Shown piece after piece: positions 36,453 to 46,086 of a stretch of DNA of 64,000 nucleotides. Origin of the DNA: Prochlorococcus sp. AG-355-B23 (GTDB lineage: Bacteria > Cyanobacteriota > Cyanobacteriia > PCC-6307 > Cyanobiaceae); assembly GCA_003280935.1 (NCBI GenBank), contig QCDJ01000003.1, positions 1 through 64,000 of the forward strand. The letters are read 5' to 3'. Each line of letters begins with the position of its first letter. The stretch's first letter is position 1. The position numbers and the translations under genes were made by a program. Under the pieces are notes generated by a model. It was not told the DNA's origin. It did no database searches and saw only the letters and a list, made by a program, of their open reading frames with translations.

Positions 36453-37829
36453 TTAGATAATATCTTTTATCGCTTCTTTAAATTCACTTCTTTGTTTAAC
36501 ACCTTGCCATTGTTTTTTTAATAATTTTTCTTTAAAAAGTTGAACTGTTGGTGTGCCATTAATGCCAGCTTGCTTTGCAATATCTTGATCTTTATCAATA
36601 TCTATTTCAACGCCAAGAACTGCTCCATCAAGTTCCTTAATTACTCTTTTTAACTGAGGTTTCAAAACATGACATGGGCCGCAGCTTGGGGAACTAAAAA
36701 TTACTAAGATAGGTTTTTTACTCTCGTGATAAAGTTTCCTTAATGCATAACTGCCTTTTTGCCATTCAGAATTTGAATCGAAAGTATCTTCATTAACTTC
36801 TTCTTCATTAAATTTTGATGAATTAAGTTTTTTTTCTGGTTCGGGTGTTTCTCTGACTATAGTTTTTGCTAAGTTTTTCTCGGCTAGCCACCTTTCGGTA
36901 GCTAATGCTGCCATGCATCCAGTTCCTGCAGCGGTAACTCCTTGTCTCCACTCAGAATCAACAACGTCACCTGCCGCAAAGATGCCTTCAATAGATGTTT
37001 CTGGCCTTCCTGATTTGCAAGCAATATAGCCTTTATTATCTAAATCAATTTTGTTGCCCAAGAATTTCGTATTTGGTGTGTGCCCTATCGCGTAAAAAAG
37101 ACCTTTTATATTGATTTCCCCTTTACCTTCTTGAGAGTGAATAGTTTCTATTCTCTCAAGCCATTCAGAGCCATCCGCTTTATCAACTTTTGTGTTCCAA
37201 TGAATTTCTATCTTTGGATTAGCTTTTACTCTATCTACCATTGCTGCGCTAGCTCTTAATTTTTCTGATCTAACAATCAAATGCACTTTGCTTCCATATT
37301 TTGTGAGATATGCTGCTTCTTCGCATGCAGAGTCGCCACCTCCAATGACAGCTAATTCTTCATCTCTAAATTGTGGGGTTGCTCCATCACATATTGCACA
37401 AGCACTTATTCCTTTACTCCAGAATTTATCTTCATTTATCACTCCTAATCTATTTGCACTTGCTCCAGTTGCAATAATAATTGAGTTAGACTTTATAGTT
37501 CCTTCTAAAGTTTTTAATTCAAAGGGATGTGAATCAGTATTTATTGAGACAACATCACTTTCGTATAAATTAGTGCCCCATCTTTCTGCTTGAGCCTTCA
37601 TTAGATCCATCAATTCAGGACCTAATACTCCATCTGGAAAACCTGGATAATTTTCAACAAATGTTGTAGTCATTAATTGCCCACCGGGAATTCCTCCAGA
37701 ATTAAATCCTGTTACCAGCAATGGTTGAAGATTTGCTCGTGCGGCATATATTGCAGCAGTGTAACCTGCAGGTCCCGAACCTATAATTACAACATTTTCT
37801 ACGTTTGAAATCTTCTCTTTATTTTCCAT
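36453..37829 (-). CDS. trxB: NADPH-dependent thioredoxin reductase with fused thioredoxin (NTRC type)
   Basis: A 458-residue fusion. The reductase part has the FAD motif VVIIGSGPAGYTAA (residue 13 on), the redox pair C144/C147 in ACAICDG (most enzymes have CATC), and the NADPH motif GGGDSACEEAAYL. A linker of about 60 residues leads to a C-terminal thioredoxin domain with SCGPC near residue 390. NTRC reduces 2-Cys peroxiredoxins and controls carbon and tetrapyrrole enzymes in oxygenic phototrophs. Confidence 0.93.
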   Translation of the reverse strand: MENKEKISNVENVVIIGSGPAGYTAAIYAARANLQPLLVTGFNSGGIPGGQLMTTTFVENYPGFPDGVLGPELMDLMKAQAERWGTNLYESDVVSINTDSHPFELKTLEGTIKSNSIIIATGASANRLGVINEDKFWSKGISACAICDGATPQFRDEELAVIGGGDSACEEAAYLTKYGSKVHLIVRSEKLRASAAMVDRVKANPKIEIHWNTKVDKADGSEWLERIETIHSQEGKGEINIKGLFYAIGHTPNTKFLGNKIDLDNKGYIACKSGRPETSIEGIFAAGDVVDSEWRQGVTAAGTGCMAALATERWLAEKNLAKTIVRETPEPEKKLNSSKFNEEEVNEDTFDSNSEWQKGSYALRKLYHESKKPILVIFSSPSCGPCHVLKPQLKRVIKELDGAVLGVEIDIDKDQDIAKQAGINGTPTVQLFKEKLLKKQWQGVKQRSEFKEAIKDII

Positions 37830-37908
37830 TTATTTTCTAATTTCATTATTAATAATAATAAACTAACCCAAATAATGTAGGGCGGATTTCACTCGATAGA
37901 TTTATTAC

Positions 37909-38166
37909 TCAATCGTTGACTTTTTGGTCTAATAACTTTTTTAATTCCTTTGGGAAGTTTAAAACAGAATCTTTTAAATTTTCGTTCTTTTCTCCAATAT
38001 GTAATATCCACTCTCTAAATTCTTCTGCGATTGCATAACTGTCTTCATACCTTTCTAAAGTATCCATTGCAGAAATTCTATTGGTTGCCCAACAGGTCGC
38101 TATGTCGATCCTTTTCCTAATGAAATTGTCCATTGAAAGTTTTAAGTTGTATATAGGTAAACACAT
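37909..38166 (-). CDS. Small hypothetical protein
   Basis: Up to 85 residues from the ATG at 38166, or about 74 from the Met at 38133 (MDNFIRKRIDIATCWATNRI), which I find a more natural start. Helical and charged throughout (ERYEDSYAIAEEFREWILHI). No family is recognised. Confidence 0.6.
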   Translation of the reverse strand: MCLPIYNLKLSMDNFIRKRIDIATCWATNRISAMDTLERYEDSYAIAEEFREWILHIGEKNENLKDSVLNFPKELKKLLDQKVND

Positions 38167-38287
38167 CAGATAACCTATGTATTGTCTAATAAGTTACAAC
38201 TTCGTACTTCCAAACAATAATTTAATTTTTAATTTATATTTGAACCAATTTTTGAGCCAATTATAAAGAAAATATAAAGAAATAGAG

Positions 38288-38866
38288 TTAGACTGCCTCG
38301 CTGTGATTTGCAAGTAGCCTTTCAACTTCCTCAAAACCCTCTTTAGCTGAATTTATTGCAAGTTCCTCGCTAACTTTTTCTTCTGACATTAATTTTGCGG
38401 ATATTTTCTTTAAAAGAGTTTCTTTCTTTTCTCTTAGTGAACTAACAATTTCTTCTTCAATGATAGATTTTATTGCTTTAGAAATTATTTTTTTATCATT
38501 TGCTTCCTCGAATGTGCCCTGAACTAATTCTTGAATAAATAATCGATGAACCTCACTACTCCTTAGAAAGCTTTCTGTGGCATTAATAATTCCTTCAACA
38601 AGAGCTTCATCAGGTTCAGAATCATTTTCTGCCAGCTTAAATTCCCAATCTAAATGTCTTCTTTGCCACCCTGCCGAGTGGAGACTGGGCATGACTGTCT
38701 GTGAATAAGTATCAACTGACATTTCATAAATTCTCTCTGCTAATTTCTCGCACCAGTCTTTACCATGCTTTTCTAGATTTTTCTGCATAGCTTGCCTTGG
38801 AACAGCATGACCACCATGATGACTATGGCAAACTCCATCAGGACATTCGATTGCTTTTATACTCAT
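38288..38866 (-). CDS. Hypothetical protein with His/Cys-rich N-terminus
   Basis: A 192-residue soluble, helical, acidic protein. The start, IECPDGVCHSHHGGHAVPRQ, holds two Cys and four His that could bind a metal ion. The remaining part is helical (KEKKETLLKKISAKLMSEEKVSEEL-type repeats, quoted here only in part). I do not recognise a family. Confidence 0.65.
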   Translation of the reverse strand: MSIKAIECPDGVCHSHHGGHAVPRQAMQKNLEKHGKDWCEKLAERIYEMSVDTYSQTVMPSLHSAGWQRRHLDWEFKLAENDSEPDEALVEGIINATESFLRSSEVHRLFIQELVQGTFEEANDKKIISKAIKSIIEEEIVSSLREKKETLLKKISAKLMSEEKVSEELAINSAKEGFEEVERLLANHSEAV

Positions 38867-38993
38867 TGGATTATTTAGTACTTATATATTCTAAATAGCT
38901 ATTTTTTATAGAAAAGAAAATATATTTTTAACAAAAATCCAAGACTTTTGACTTTCTTCAATTTATATTTAGTATGTTAAAAAAATAAATACA

Positions 38994-40124
38994 TTGACAA
39001 AGATACTTATTCCTTCCGAAACAAGCTCTGGTGAAAGGAGAGTTTCAGCTACCCCAGAAGCGGTAAAGAAATTAAAAAGCCTTGGATGTGATGTTTATAT
39101 TGAAAGTTCAGCAGGGAAATTATCAGGATTTAGTGACTTATCATATGAAGAATCGGGCGGAACAATAATAAACAACTTAGATCAAAAAATTTGGAGTGAA
39201 GCGGACTTAATATTTTGTGTTCAAACTCCATCAGAGGATAATTTAACTAAGTTAAAGAAAGGCGCTGTTCTTCTCGGTCTTCTTAACCCATATGGTAATA
39301 AGGAGCTTTTAAGGATTATCAATAGTAATCAGATTTCAGCCTTATCACTAGAGTTGCTTCCGAGGATTAGTAGAGCTCAATCTTCTGATGTTCTTTCTTC
39401 ACAGGCCAATATTGCTGGATATAAAGCAGTTCTTTTGGCTGCAAGTGAGTTAGATAGATATTTCCCAATGCTTATGACTGCAGCTGGGACAGTCCAACCT
39501 GCCAAAGTGGTGGTTCTTGGTGGAGGCGTTGCAGGTTTACAGGCAGTTGCGACAGCAAAAAGACTTGGAGCAATAGTATTTGTATCTGATATTAGACCTG
39601 CTGTTAAGGAACAAGTAGAGTCCCTCGGAGCAAGATTTATAGAACTTCCTGAAGTTGAGGAAAAGCCAGGAGAGGCAGGAGGTTATGCAAAAGCTGTAAC
39701 ACCCGAATTCCTCTCAAAACAGAAGGCAACTTTAACTAAATATTTATCTGAAGCTGATGTTGCTATATGTACTGCTCAAGTTCTAGGTAAAAAGGCCCCT
39801 GTTTTAATAGACTCACCCATGATTGAAAAAATGAGGCATGGAGCAGTAGTTATTGATTTAGCAGTTTCTCAGGGAGGGAACTGCGAAGGAACAAAATCAA
39901 ATGAAACTATTATTAAAGATGGGGTAAAACTCATAGGAGCGGGCGAATTACCCTCTTCAGTTCCTTATGATGCAAGTTCACTTTATGCTAAGAACTTAAC
40001 ATCTTTGATTACACCATTTATAAAAGATGGTGTAATTAAATTAGATAAAGAGGATGAACTCATTTCTGGATGTTTATTAAGCGATGAAGGAGTTGTTCTT
40101 CAAAATAAAGTTTTTGAAAATTGA
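38994..40124 (+). CDS. pntAA: NAD(P) transhydrogenase alpha subunit, soluble domain part
   Basis: Domain I of the proton-pumping transhydrogenase (NAD(H) binding), 376 residues. TTG start (MTKILIPSETSSGERRVSAT). The Rossmann segment is VVVLGGGVAGLQAVATAKRLG, and the mobile loop region is EKPGEAGGYAKAVTPEF. The alpha chain is split, as in cyanobacteria: membrane part on the next gene 12 bp away. It forms an operon with pntAB and pntB. Confidence 0.95.
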   Translation: MTKILIPSETSSGERRVSATPEAVKKLKSLGCDVYIESSAGKLSGFSDLSYEESGGTIINNLDQKIWSEADLIFCVQTPSEDNLTKLKKGAVLLGLLNPYGNKELLRIINSNQISALSLELLPRISRAQSSDVLSSQANIAGYKAVLLAASELDRYFPMLMTAAGTVQPAKVVVLGGGVAGLQAVATAKRLGAIVFVSDIRPAVKEQVESLGARFIELPEVEEKPGEAGGYAKAVTPEFLSKQKATLTKYLSEADVAICTAQVLGKKAPVLIDSPMIEKMRHGAVVIDLAVSQGGNCEGTKSNETIIKDGVKLIGAGELPSSVPYDASSLYAKNLTSLITPFIKDGVIKLDKEDELISGCLLSDEGVVLQNKVFEN

Positions 40125-40136
40125 GGTTTTAAAATT

Positions 40137-40430
40137 ATGTCTTTTATAAGTCTTCTTTGGGTTCTTTTACTTGGTAGTTTATTAGGTCTCGAGTTAATTG
40201 GAAAAGTTCCTCCTACTCTTCATACACCTCTAATGAGTGGAGCAAATGCAATTTCAGGAATAACAATGCTTGCAGCCTTGACTTTAATTGTAAAAGCAGA
40301 AGATAACATACCACTTTTAATCATTGGTTCAGTTTCTCTTGGATTTGCTCTTTTCAACGTTGTAGGAGGTTTCTTTGTAACTGATCGAATGCTCGCGATG
40401 TTTAGTCGTAAACCATCAAATAAGAAGTAA
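40137..40430 (+). CDS. pntAB: NAD(P) transhydrogenase alpha subunit, membrane part
   Basis: A 97-residue protein with three hydrophobic helices (LLWVLLLGSLLGLELI, AISGITMLAALTLIV, LLIIGSVSLGFALFNVVGGF). The PTLHTPLMSGANAISG loop is conserved in domain II. It lies between pntAA (12 bp) and pntB (8 bp). Confidence 0.93.
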   Translation: MSFISLLWVLLLGSLLGLELIGKVPPTLHTPLMSGANAISGITMLAALTLIVKAEDNIPLLIIGSVSLGFALFNVVGGFFVTDRMLAMFSRKPSNKK

Positions 40431-40438
40431 TTTTTAAC

Positions 40439-41878
40439 ATGAATCTACCTGTAATCATTAAATTCGTTATTGACCTTCTAGCAGTACTTTTACTGGCTTT
40501 GGGAATAAAAGGATTGTCAAAAGTAAAATCAGCAAGGGATGCCAATAGATTAGCTGCATTTGCAATGTCGCTATCAGTAGTAGGATTACTTTCTTACTAT
40601 TTAGGCACTTCTGGTATTGCTATTCAGTCTTGGATTTGGATAATAATTGGATCAATCATAGGTAGTTTATTCGGAGCAATTCTTGCAAAAAAAGTACCTA
40701 TGACCTCCATGCCTGAAACAGTGGCATTGTTCAATGGTTGTGGAGGAATGTCATCACTTTTAGTGGCCTTAGGAGTAGCTATTTTTCCTATATCTGGTGG
40801 CCAAGAAAATTTTGATTTTTTTAAGTCACTGATTAACGAAATTTCAATATCTGTATCTATATTTGTTGGTGCCATAACTTTCACAGGTTCAATTGTGGCG
40901 ATGGCAAAGTTACAGGGTTGGTTGTCAACTCCAGGATGGACTCAGAGCAAAGTTAGACATTTTGTAAATATTGTTTTTGGAGTTGCTTCCTTGATAGCCT
41001 TTCTTGATTTGATAAACGGCAATACAAGTTCTATTTGGCTTTTAGTTATAGTTTCTTCTTTATTAGGTATTGGAGTTACTTTGCCAATTGGTGGAGCTGA
41101 TATGCCAGTCGTTATATCTTTATTAAATAGCTATTCAGGGATTGCAGCGGCAGCGGCAGGTTTCGTTGTAGATAGTCAGCTTTTGATAGTAGCAGGCGCA
41201 ATGGTTGGAGCGGCAGGTCTAATACTTACACAAGTAATGTGCAAGGGTATGAATAGATCATTGGTCTCAGTTCTTTTTGGAGGATCTTTATCGGCACAAA
41301 GTACAGCATCTTCTGGTTCAGGAGAATATACAAATATAACTTCTTGCAGTGTTGAAGAATGCGCATTGACTTTAGAGGCAGCTAACAAGGTAATTATTGT
41401 TCCTGGTTATGGTCTTGCAGTAGCTCAAGCTCAACATACTTTAAGGGAAGTGACAAAAAAACTAGAGCAAAATGGTATTGAAGTTGTTTACGCAATTCAT
41501 CCTGTAGCAGGGAGGATGCCTGGACATATGAATGTACTTTTAGCAGAAGCAGATGTTCCTTACGAACAACTTAAAGAGATGGACGTTGTAAATCCTGATT
41601 TCCCAGCAACGGATGTTGTTTTAGTTTTAGGAGCAAATGATGTGGTTAATCCTCAAGCTAAAAATGATAGCTCTTCTCCTTTATATGGCATGCCAGTTCT
41701 TGATGTGCAGGAAGCAAGAACGGTATTTGTAATTAAACGTGGTATGAGTGCAGGTTACTCCGGAATAAAAAATGATTTATTTGATCTGCCAAATACCTCA
41801 ATGGTCTTTGGTGATGCAAAAAAGGTACTGAATGATTTGATTGGAGAATTAAAGGATCTTGGAGTTGGGGAAAAATAA
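40439..41878 (+). CDS. pntB: NAD(P) transhydrogenase beta subunit
   Basis: A 479-residue subunit with eight or nine membrane helices (LAVLLLALGIKGLSKVKSARDANR to VGAAGLILTQVMCKGMNRSL). The NADP-binding domain III has GYGLAVAQAQHTLREVTKKL, IHPVAGRMPGHMNVLLAEA and VLGANDVVNPQAKNDSSSP. The end overlaps the hydrolase gene frame by 20 bp. The pump links NADPH supply to the proton gradient. Confidence 0.96.
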   Translation: MNLPVIIKFVIDLLAVLLLALGIKGLSKVKSARDANRLAAFAMSLSVVGLLSYYLGTSGIAIQSWIWIIIGSIIGSLFGAILAKKVPMTSMPETVALFNGCGGMSSLLVALGVAIFPISGGQENFDFFKSLINEISISVSIFVGAITFTGSIVAMAKLQGWLSTPGWTQSKVRHFVNIVFGVASLIAFLDLINGNTSSIWLLVIVSSLLGIGVTLPIGGADMPVVISLLNSYSGIAAAAAGFVVDSQLLIVAGAMVGAAGLILTQVMCKGMNRSLVSVLFGGSLSAQSTASSGSGEYTNITSCSVEECALTLEAANKVIIVPGYGLAVAQAQHTLREVTKKLEQNGIEVVYAIHPVAGRMPGHMNVLLAEADVPYEQLKEMDVVNPDFPATDVVLVLGANDVVNPQAKNDSSSPLYGMPVLDVQEARTVFVIKRGMSAGYSGIKNDLFDLPNTSMVFGDAKKVLNDLIGELKDLGVGEK

Positions 41879-42947
41879 TAGTATATCTTTTAGTTTTTCA
41901 GATTACTTAAAAAATAAACCATTTCGAGAAGTCTTACCTTGGATAGGTGGGGACTTACAAACTTTGAGAGATACTTTTGTTATTGATTTTGGTAAATCAA
42001 AAAAAAATAAAAAAATATTCTTTCCGATTAATAAAATTCTTTCTAAAAAATTTGAATGTGATTATCTTTTAGGTTTTTTAGAATTACCTGAAAACTTAAA
42101 CTCACTTAGGGGTTTTGTAATCGTTACACATGGTTTAGGGGGCTCAACTAAACGGTTTGGTTTAAGAAGAATATCTAGGAAATTAGTAAATAATGGTTTT
42201 GGAGTTCTTAAATTAAATCTAAGGGGATCTGGATCAGCGAGATATTTAGCTAAAGGAAATTATTGTGCTAGATGCTCCAGTGATGTTATTTCAGCAATTA
42301 ATTATTTTAAAAAATTAATTAATTTAGAGTTCAAAGATCTTATGAAAAGGAATAATAATCTTCCAATTTACGGTGTTGGATTATCTTTAGGAGGAACAAT
42401 TCTTTTAAATGCCTGCCTAGATTACGATGAAAACAAAGGAGAAAAACTTTTAGATGGTCTTGCCTGCGTGAGTACCCCTTTAGATTTATCTTCATGCAGT
42501 CTCTGTATTGAAAAGCCTAGAAATTCTATCTACCAAAAATGGTTACTTCACCGCTTAAAACATCAGTTATGGGATGGATTTAATGATGAAGGTAAACTCC
42601 TTGATAACGAGAAATTAAGAATAAAAATTAAAAATTTAAAAAGTATAAGGGAATTTGATCAGAAATTTACAGCTCCTAGTTGGGGATTTAATTCTTTAAA
42701 GGATTATTATATTAAAGCTTCTCCGATATTTAGAATCCAAAACTCAATAAAAAAATTACCTCCAACGCTTTTTATTCATGCCAAGGATGATCCGTGGGTT
42801 CCATATAAGGATACTTTGAATTTAAGAAAAGAATCTATTGAAAAATTCACTATTTTTATAACTGAAAAAGGAGGTCATAATGGTTTTCATTCGATTAATG
42901 GCTGCTGGTCAGACGAAGTCGTAAAGAATTGGTTTATGAGTATCTAG
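41859..42947 (+). CDS. YheT-type alpha/beta hydrolase
   Basis: A 362-residue alpha/beta hydrolase. The entry is FVIVTHGLGGSTKRFGLRRI, the nucleophile elbow GVGLSLGGTILLNACLDYDE (Ser), Asp in HAKDDPWVPYKDT, and His in EKGGHNGFHSI. The listed TTG start overlaps pntB by 20 bp. Substrate unknown. The last 14 bp overlap a convergent ferredoxin-like gene. Confidence 0.85.
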   Translation: MELGKNNSISFSFSDYLKNKPFREVLPWIGGDLQTLRDTFVIDFGKSKKNKKIFFPINKILSKKFECDYLLGFLELPENLNSLRGFVIVTHGLGGSTKRFGLRRISRKLVNNGFGVLKLNLRGSGSARYLAKGNYCARCSSDVISAINYFKKLINLEFKDLMKRNNNLPIYGVGLSLGGTILLNACLDYDENKGEKLLDGLACVSTPLDLSSCSLCIEKPRNSIYQKWLLHRLKHQLWDGFNDEGKLLDNEKLRIKIKNLKSIREFDQKFTAPSWGFNSLKDYYIKASPIFRIQNSIKKLPPTLFIHAKDDPWVPYKDTLNLRKESIEKFTIFITEKGGHNGFHSINGCWSDEVVKNWFMSI

Positions 42948-43278
42948 GACTATTTAAAAATGGTGTTTTTTTGAAAATCCATTTTTCTATTGGCTTACCG
43001 TTAATAATATGTGAGGTAAAAATTTCAGAAATTTTTTCTGGAGAAACTTTCTCATACCAAATACCATCAGGCCAAATAAGAAGAATTGGGCCGTTCTTAC
43101 ATACCCTTAAACAGTCAGCTTTTGATCTTAATATATGAACGTTTTTTGTAGAGGGATCATTCTCAAATTTTTTTAAAGTCTTTTTCAGACATTCCCATGC
43201 TTTTTGACCTTCATTGCCTTTAAAGCATTTCTGTTTTGTGGGTGTTGCACATAGTAGAAGATGTTTTTTTATATTCAC
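42934..43278 (-). CDS. Thioredoxin-like [2Fe-2S] ferredoxin-domain protein
   Basis: A 114-residue protein of the (2Fe-2S) ferredoxin domain family. LLLCATPTKQKCFKGNEGQKAW and KADCLRVCKNGPILLIWPDGIWY give four cysteines with the C-x(9-12)-C and C-x3-C spacing of the fold (thioredoxin-like, as in NuoE and Aquifex ferredoxin). It lies right after dxr on the same strand. Confidence 0.85.
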   Translation of the reverse strand: MNIKKHLLLCATPTKQKCFKGNEGQKAWECLKKTLKKFENDPSTKNVHILRSKADCLRVCKNGPILLIWPDGIWYEKVSPEKISEIFTSHIINGKPIEKWIFKKTPFLNSPRYS

Positions 43279-43280
43279 TT

Positions 43281-44510
43281 TTATCCAATACTTACGTATT
43301 TTTTCCCTTTTTTAATTTCTTGGTTAACAAAAAGTCTGGCCCAATTGTCTACTTCAAGAATATCCTCCAATTCGGGACTCAAATTCAAATTATCCATATG
43401 TGATTCACAAGCTTTACTTATAAATGTTGGAATTTCTTGAAAAGAAATTTTTTCTTTGAGAAATTGTTCAACAGCCATTTCATTAGCAGCGTTTAAGACT
43501 GCAGGCATAGTCCCAGAAGATTTTCCTGCAGCATAGGCAAGTCCCATGCATGGATATTTAAACTCGTCTGGCTCTTTAAAAGTTAATTTTCCAATTTCAC
43601 TTAGGTTTAATCTTTTCCAATTTGTTTTAAATCTTTCAGGCCAACTCATCGCATATAAAATGGGTAGTTTCATATCTGGCCAACCTAATTGAGCTAATAC
43701 TGAAGAATCTTCCATCTCAATCATTGAATGAATAATACTTTGAGGGTGGATAACTATTTCGATATTTTCGTAAGAGGTTCCAAATAAATAATGAGCTTCT
43801 ATAACTTCTAATCCTTTATTCATAAGAGTTGCTGAATCTACAGTTATTTTTTTGCCCATATCCCAATTAGGATGTGAAGTCGCATCTTCAACTGTGACAT
43901 GCTTTAAATCCTCAACGGCCCAATCTCTGAAAGCACCACCAGAAGCGGTTAAGTGTATGGCTTTTAAACCTTTAGGAATCTCTCCTGTTGAAAAATCTGC
44001 ATTTTCATAATTAGGTAATCCTTGTAAACATTGAAAGATAGCAGAGTGTTCTGAATCAGCAGGTAAAAGCCTACTATTATTTCTCTTTAATGCAGGAATA
44101 ACAATTGGTCCTGCCGCAATTAAGGTTTCTTTGTTAGCAAGTGCAATATTTTTTCCCGCATTAATTGCTGACATTGTTGGAATTAAGCCTGCACAGCCTA
44201 CTATCCCTGTTACCACAGTATCTGCCTTATCCCATGATGCAACTGCGTTAATCCCCTGCTTTCCACCTAAAATCAAGGGAGGATCATCCAAATCTAAGTT
44301 ATTAATATTATCTTTTAAATCTTGTATAAGACTTTCATCCTCAATTGCAACTACCTCTGGTTTATGTGTTTTAACTTGTTCAGTTAATAAATTTATATTT
44401 CTTCCTGCAGAAAGAGCTACGGCTTTAAACTTATCAGGCTGCTCACTAGCTATTTCGAGAGTTTGAGTCCCTATTGAACCAGTAGAACCGAGCACAGTAA
44501 TGTATTTCAA
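43281..44510 (-). CDS. dxr: 1-deoxy-D-xylulose 5-phosphate reductoisomerase
   Basis: Second enzyme of the MEP isoprenoid pathway. The NADPH motif is [15 protein letters not shown], the substrate and metal segment includes [15 protein letters not shown], and [11 protein letters not shown] and the [20 protein letters not shown] region (quoted in part) are typical. At 409 residues it is complete. 2 bp upstream of the ferredoxin-like gene. Confidence 0.97.
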   Translation of the reverse strand: MKYITVLGSTGSIGTQTLEIASEQPDKFKAVALSAGRNINLLTEQVKTHKPEVVAIEDESLIQDLKDNINNLDLDDPPLILGGKQGINAVASWDKADTVVTGIVGCAGLIPTMSAINAGKNIALANKETLIAAGPIVIPALKRNNSRLLPADSEHSAIFQCLQGLPNYENADFSTGEIPKGLKAIHLTASGGAFRDWAVEDLKHVTVEDATSHPNWDMGKKITVDSATLMNKGLEVIEAHYLFGTSYENIEIVIHPQSIIHSMIEMEDSSVLAQLGWPDMKLPILYAMSWPERFKTNWKRLNLSEIGKLTFKEPDEFKYPCMGLAYAAGKSSGTMPAVLNAANEMAVEQFLKEKISFQEIPTFISKACESHMDNLNLSPELEDILEVDNWARLFVNQEIKKGKKYVSIG

Positions 44511-44592
44511 TTTTCTCTGATATTTCTAATATCTTCCCATTTAAAGGGGTATTTAAAAAACAAAAATTTCAAATTGGTTTTTTTCTTAAAAT

Positions 44593-46062
44593 TTAGACCC
44601 TTATCCATTTTGTTATTTCCTTTGATTGATCAATAAGTTCAATACCTTTTTCTTTTAACAAATTTCTTATTTCATCGGCCTTCGCATAATTCTTTTCCAT
44701 TTTTGCTTTCAATCTTTCATTAATAAGAGATGAAATTTCTTCTGCTGTTATTTTACTTTCTTTTACTAAAACTTCTTTTTTGAGACCAAGTACCTCAGTC
44801 AACTTTGCAAGAGTTTTAAAATTTTCAAGTAGAAAGAATTTTTGATTTAGGTCTATTTTAAAACCTTCAACCCTTTGAAATTGGTTTAAAAAGTTTTTTA
44901 ATGGTTTCGCTAAATCGTAAATAATTGCAATAGCACCTGCTGTATTGAGGTCATTTCCCAGAGCCTCAGAAAATTTAAGCTTTTTTTGAGATAATTCAAA
45001 ACTTATTTTCTCTTTATATTCTTCTTCGATATATTCATCTTTATCAATAGATCTAAAAACACCTTTTGTAAGATCCATAAAAGAAAGGGCTACATTAATA
45101 TTTTTCCAAGCTTCTGAAGCACTCCTTAAAGCTTCTTCAGTAAAATCAAGTGGTTTTCTATAATTCACAGTCATAACAAAATATCGCAAAGTCATAGGGC
45201 TTATACCTGACTTAATTAGCTCTCTGATAGTTTTAAAATTTTTAAGGGATTTACTCATCTTTTGCCCATTTACATTGACCATCCCATTATGTAACCAATA
45301 GTTCGCTAGCTTTTTGCCATTGGCTGCTTCTGATTGGGCGATTTCATTCTCATGATGTGGAAAAATCAAATCAGAACCACCTAAATGGATATCGATAGTA
45401 TCTCCTAATTCATCTTTAACCATCGCCGAACATTCAATATGCCAACCTGGCCTACCTTTACCCCATGGCGAATCAAAAAATGGTTCATCATCTTTGGCTT
45501 TTTTCCATAGCGCAAAATCTTGTGGATTAAGTTTTTTACTATTTTCCTCATTAACCATTCTTCCTTGCTGATTGATATTTTGTTCTTGTAAATTTTGATT
45601 ACTTAGCTTTCCATAATTTTTATTTTTGAAAACAGAATAATAAACGTCTCCATCCCTAGAGTATGCATAACCTTTCTCCTCAAGGATTGTTATGAAGGTG
45701 CAGATATTGCATATATGATTCGTTGCTCTTGGCATGCTATCCGGACGCATTATCCCTAAAGAATCCATATCTTTATGAAATTCAATGATATTCTTTTCAG
45801 ATACTTCCTTCATTGAACTGCTTTCTTCTCTGGCTCTTTTTAAGATCTTGTCATCAATATCTGTAAAATTTTGAACATACTTCACTTTGAAATCACTGTA
45901 AATTAAAAATCTTCGCAATACATCCCAAGCGATATAACTTCTAGCATGACCAAGATGACATAAATCATAAACAGTTACCCCACAACAATAAATTTTTACC
46001 ACATCATCAATAGGCTTAAAAACCTCTACTTTTTTGCTTAAAGTATTAAAAAGTTTGATCAT
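44593..46062 (-). CDS. cysS: Cysteinyl-tRNA synthetase
   Basis: Class I aminoacyl-tRNA synthetase, 489 residues. The zinc-binding Cys lies in IYCCGVTVYDLCHLGHARSY, which also holds the HIGH-like HLGH, and KMSKS is at KMSKSLKNF. The rest matches a full-length enzyme with an intact C-terminal tRNA-binding part. Lies 24 bp after polA on the same strand. Confidence 0.97.
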   Translation of the reverse strand: MIKLFNTLSKKVEVFKPIDDVVKIYCCGVTVYDLCHLGHARSYIAWDVLRRFLIYSDFKVKYVQNFTDIDDKILKRAREESSSMKEVSEKNIIEFHKDMDSLGIMRPDSMPRATNHICNICTFITILEEKGYAYSRDGDVYYSVFKNKNYGKLSNQNLQEQNINQQGRMVNEENSKKLNPQDFALWKKAKDDEPFFDSPWGKGRPGWHIECSAMVKDELGDTIDIHLGGSDLIFPHHENEIAQSEAANGKKLANYWLHNGMVNVNGQKMSKSLKNFKTIRELIKSGISPMTLRYFVMTVNYRKPLDFTEEALRSASEAWKNINVALSFMDLTKGVFRSIDKDEYIEEEYKEKISFELSQKKLKFSEALGNDLNTAGAIAIIYDLAKPLKNFLNQFQRVEGFKIDLNQKFFLLENFKTLAKLTEVLGLKKEVLVKESKITAEEISSLINERLKAKMEKNYAKADEIRNLLKEKGIELIDQSKEITKWIRV

Positions 46063-46086
46063 ATTAAAATAAGTATTTCATAAGGT

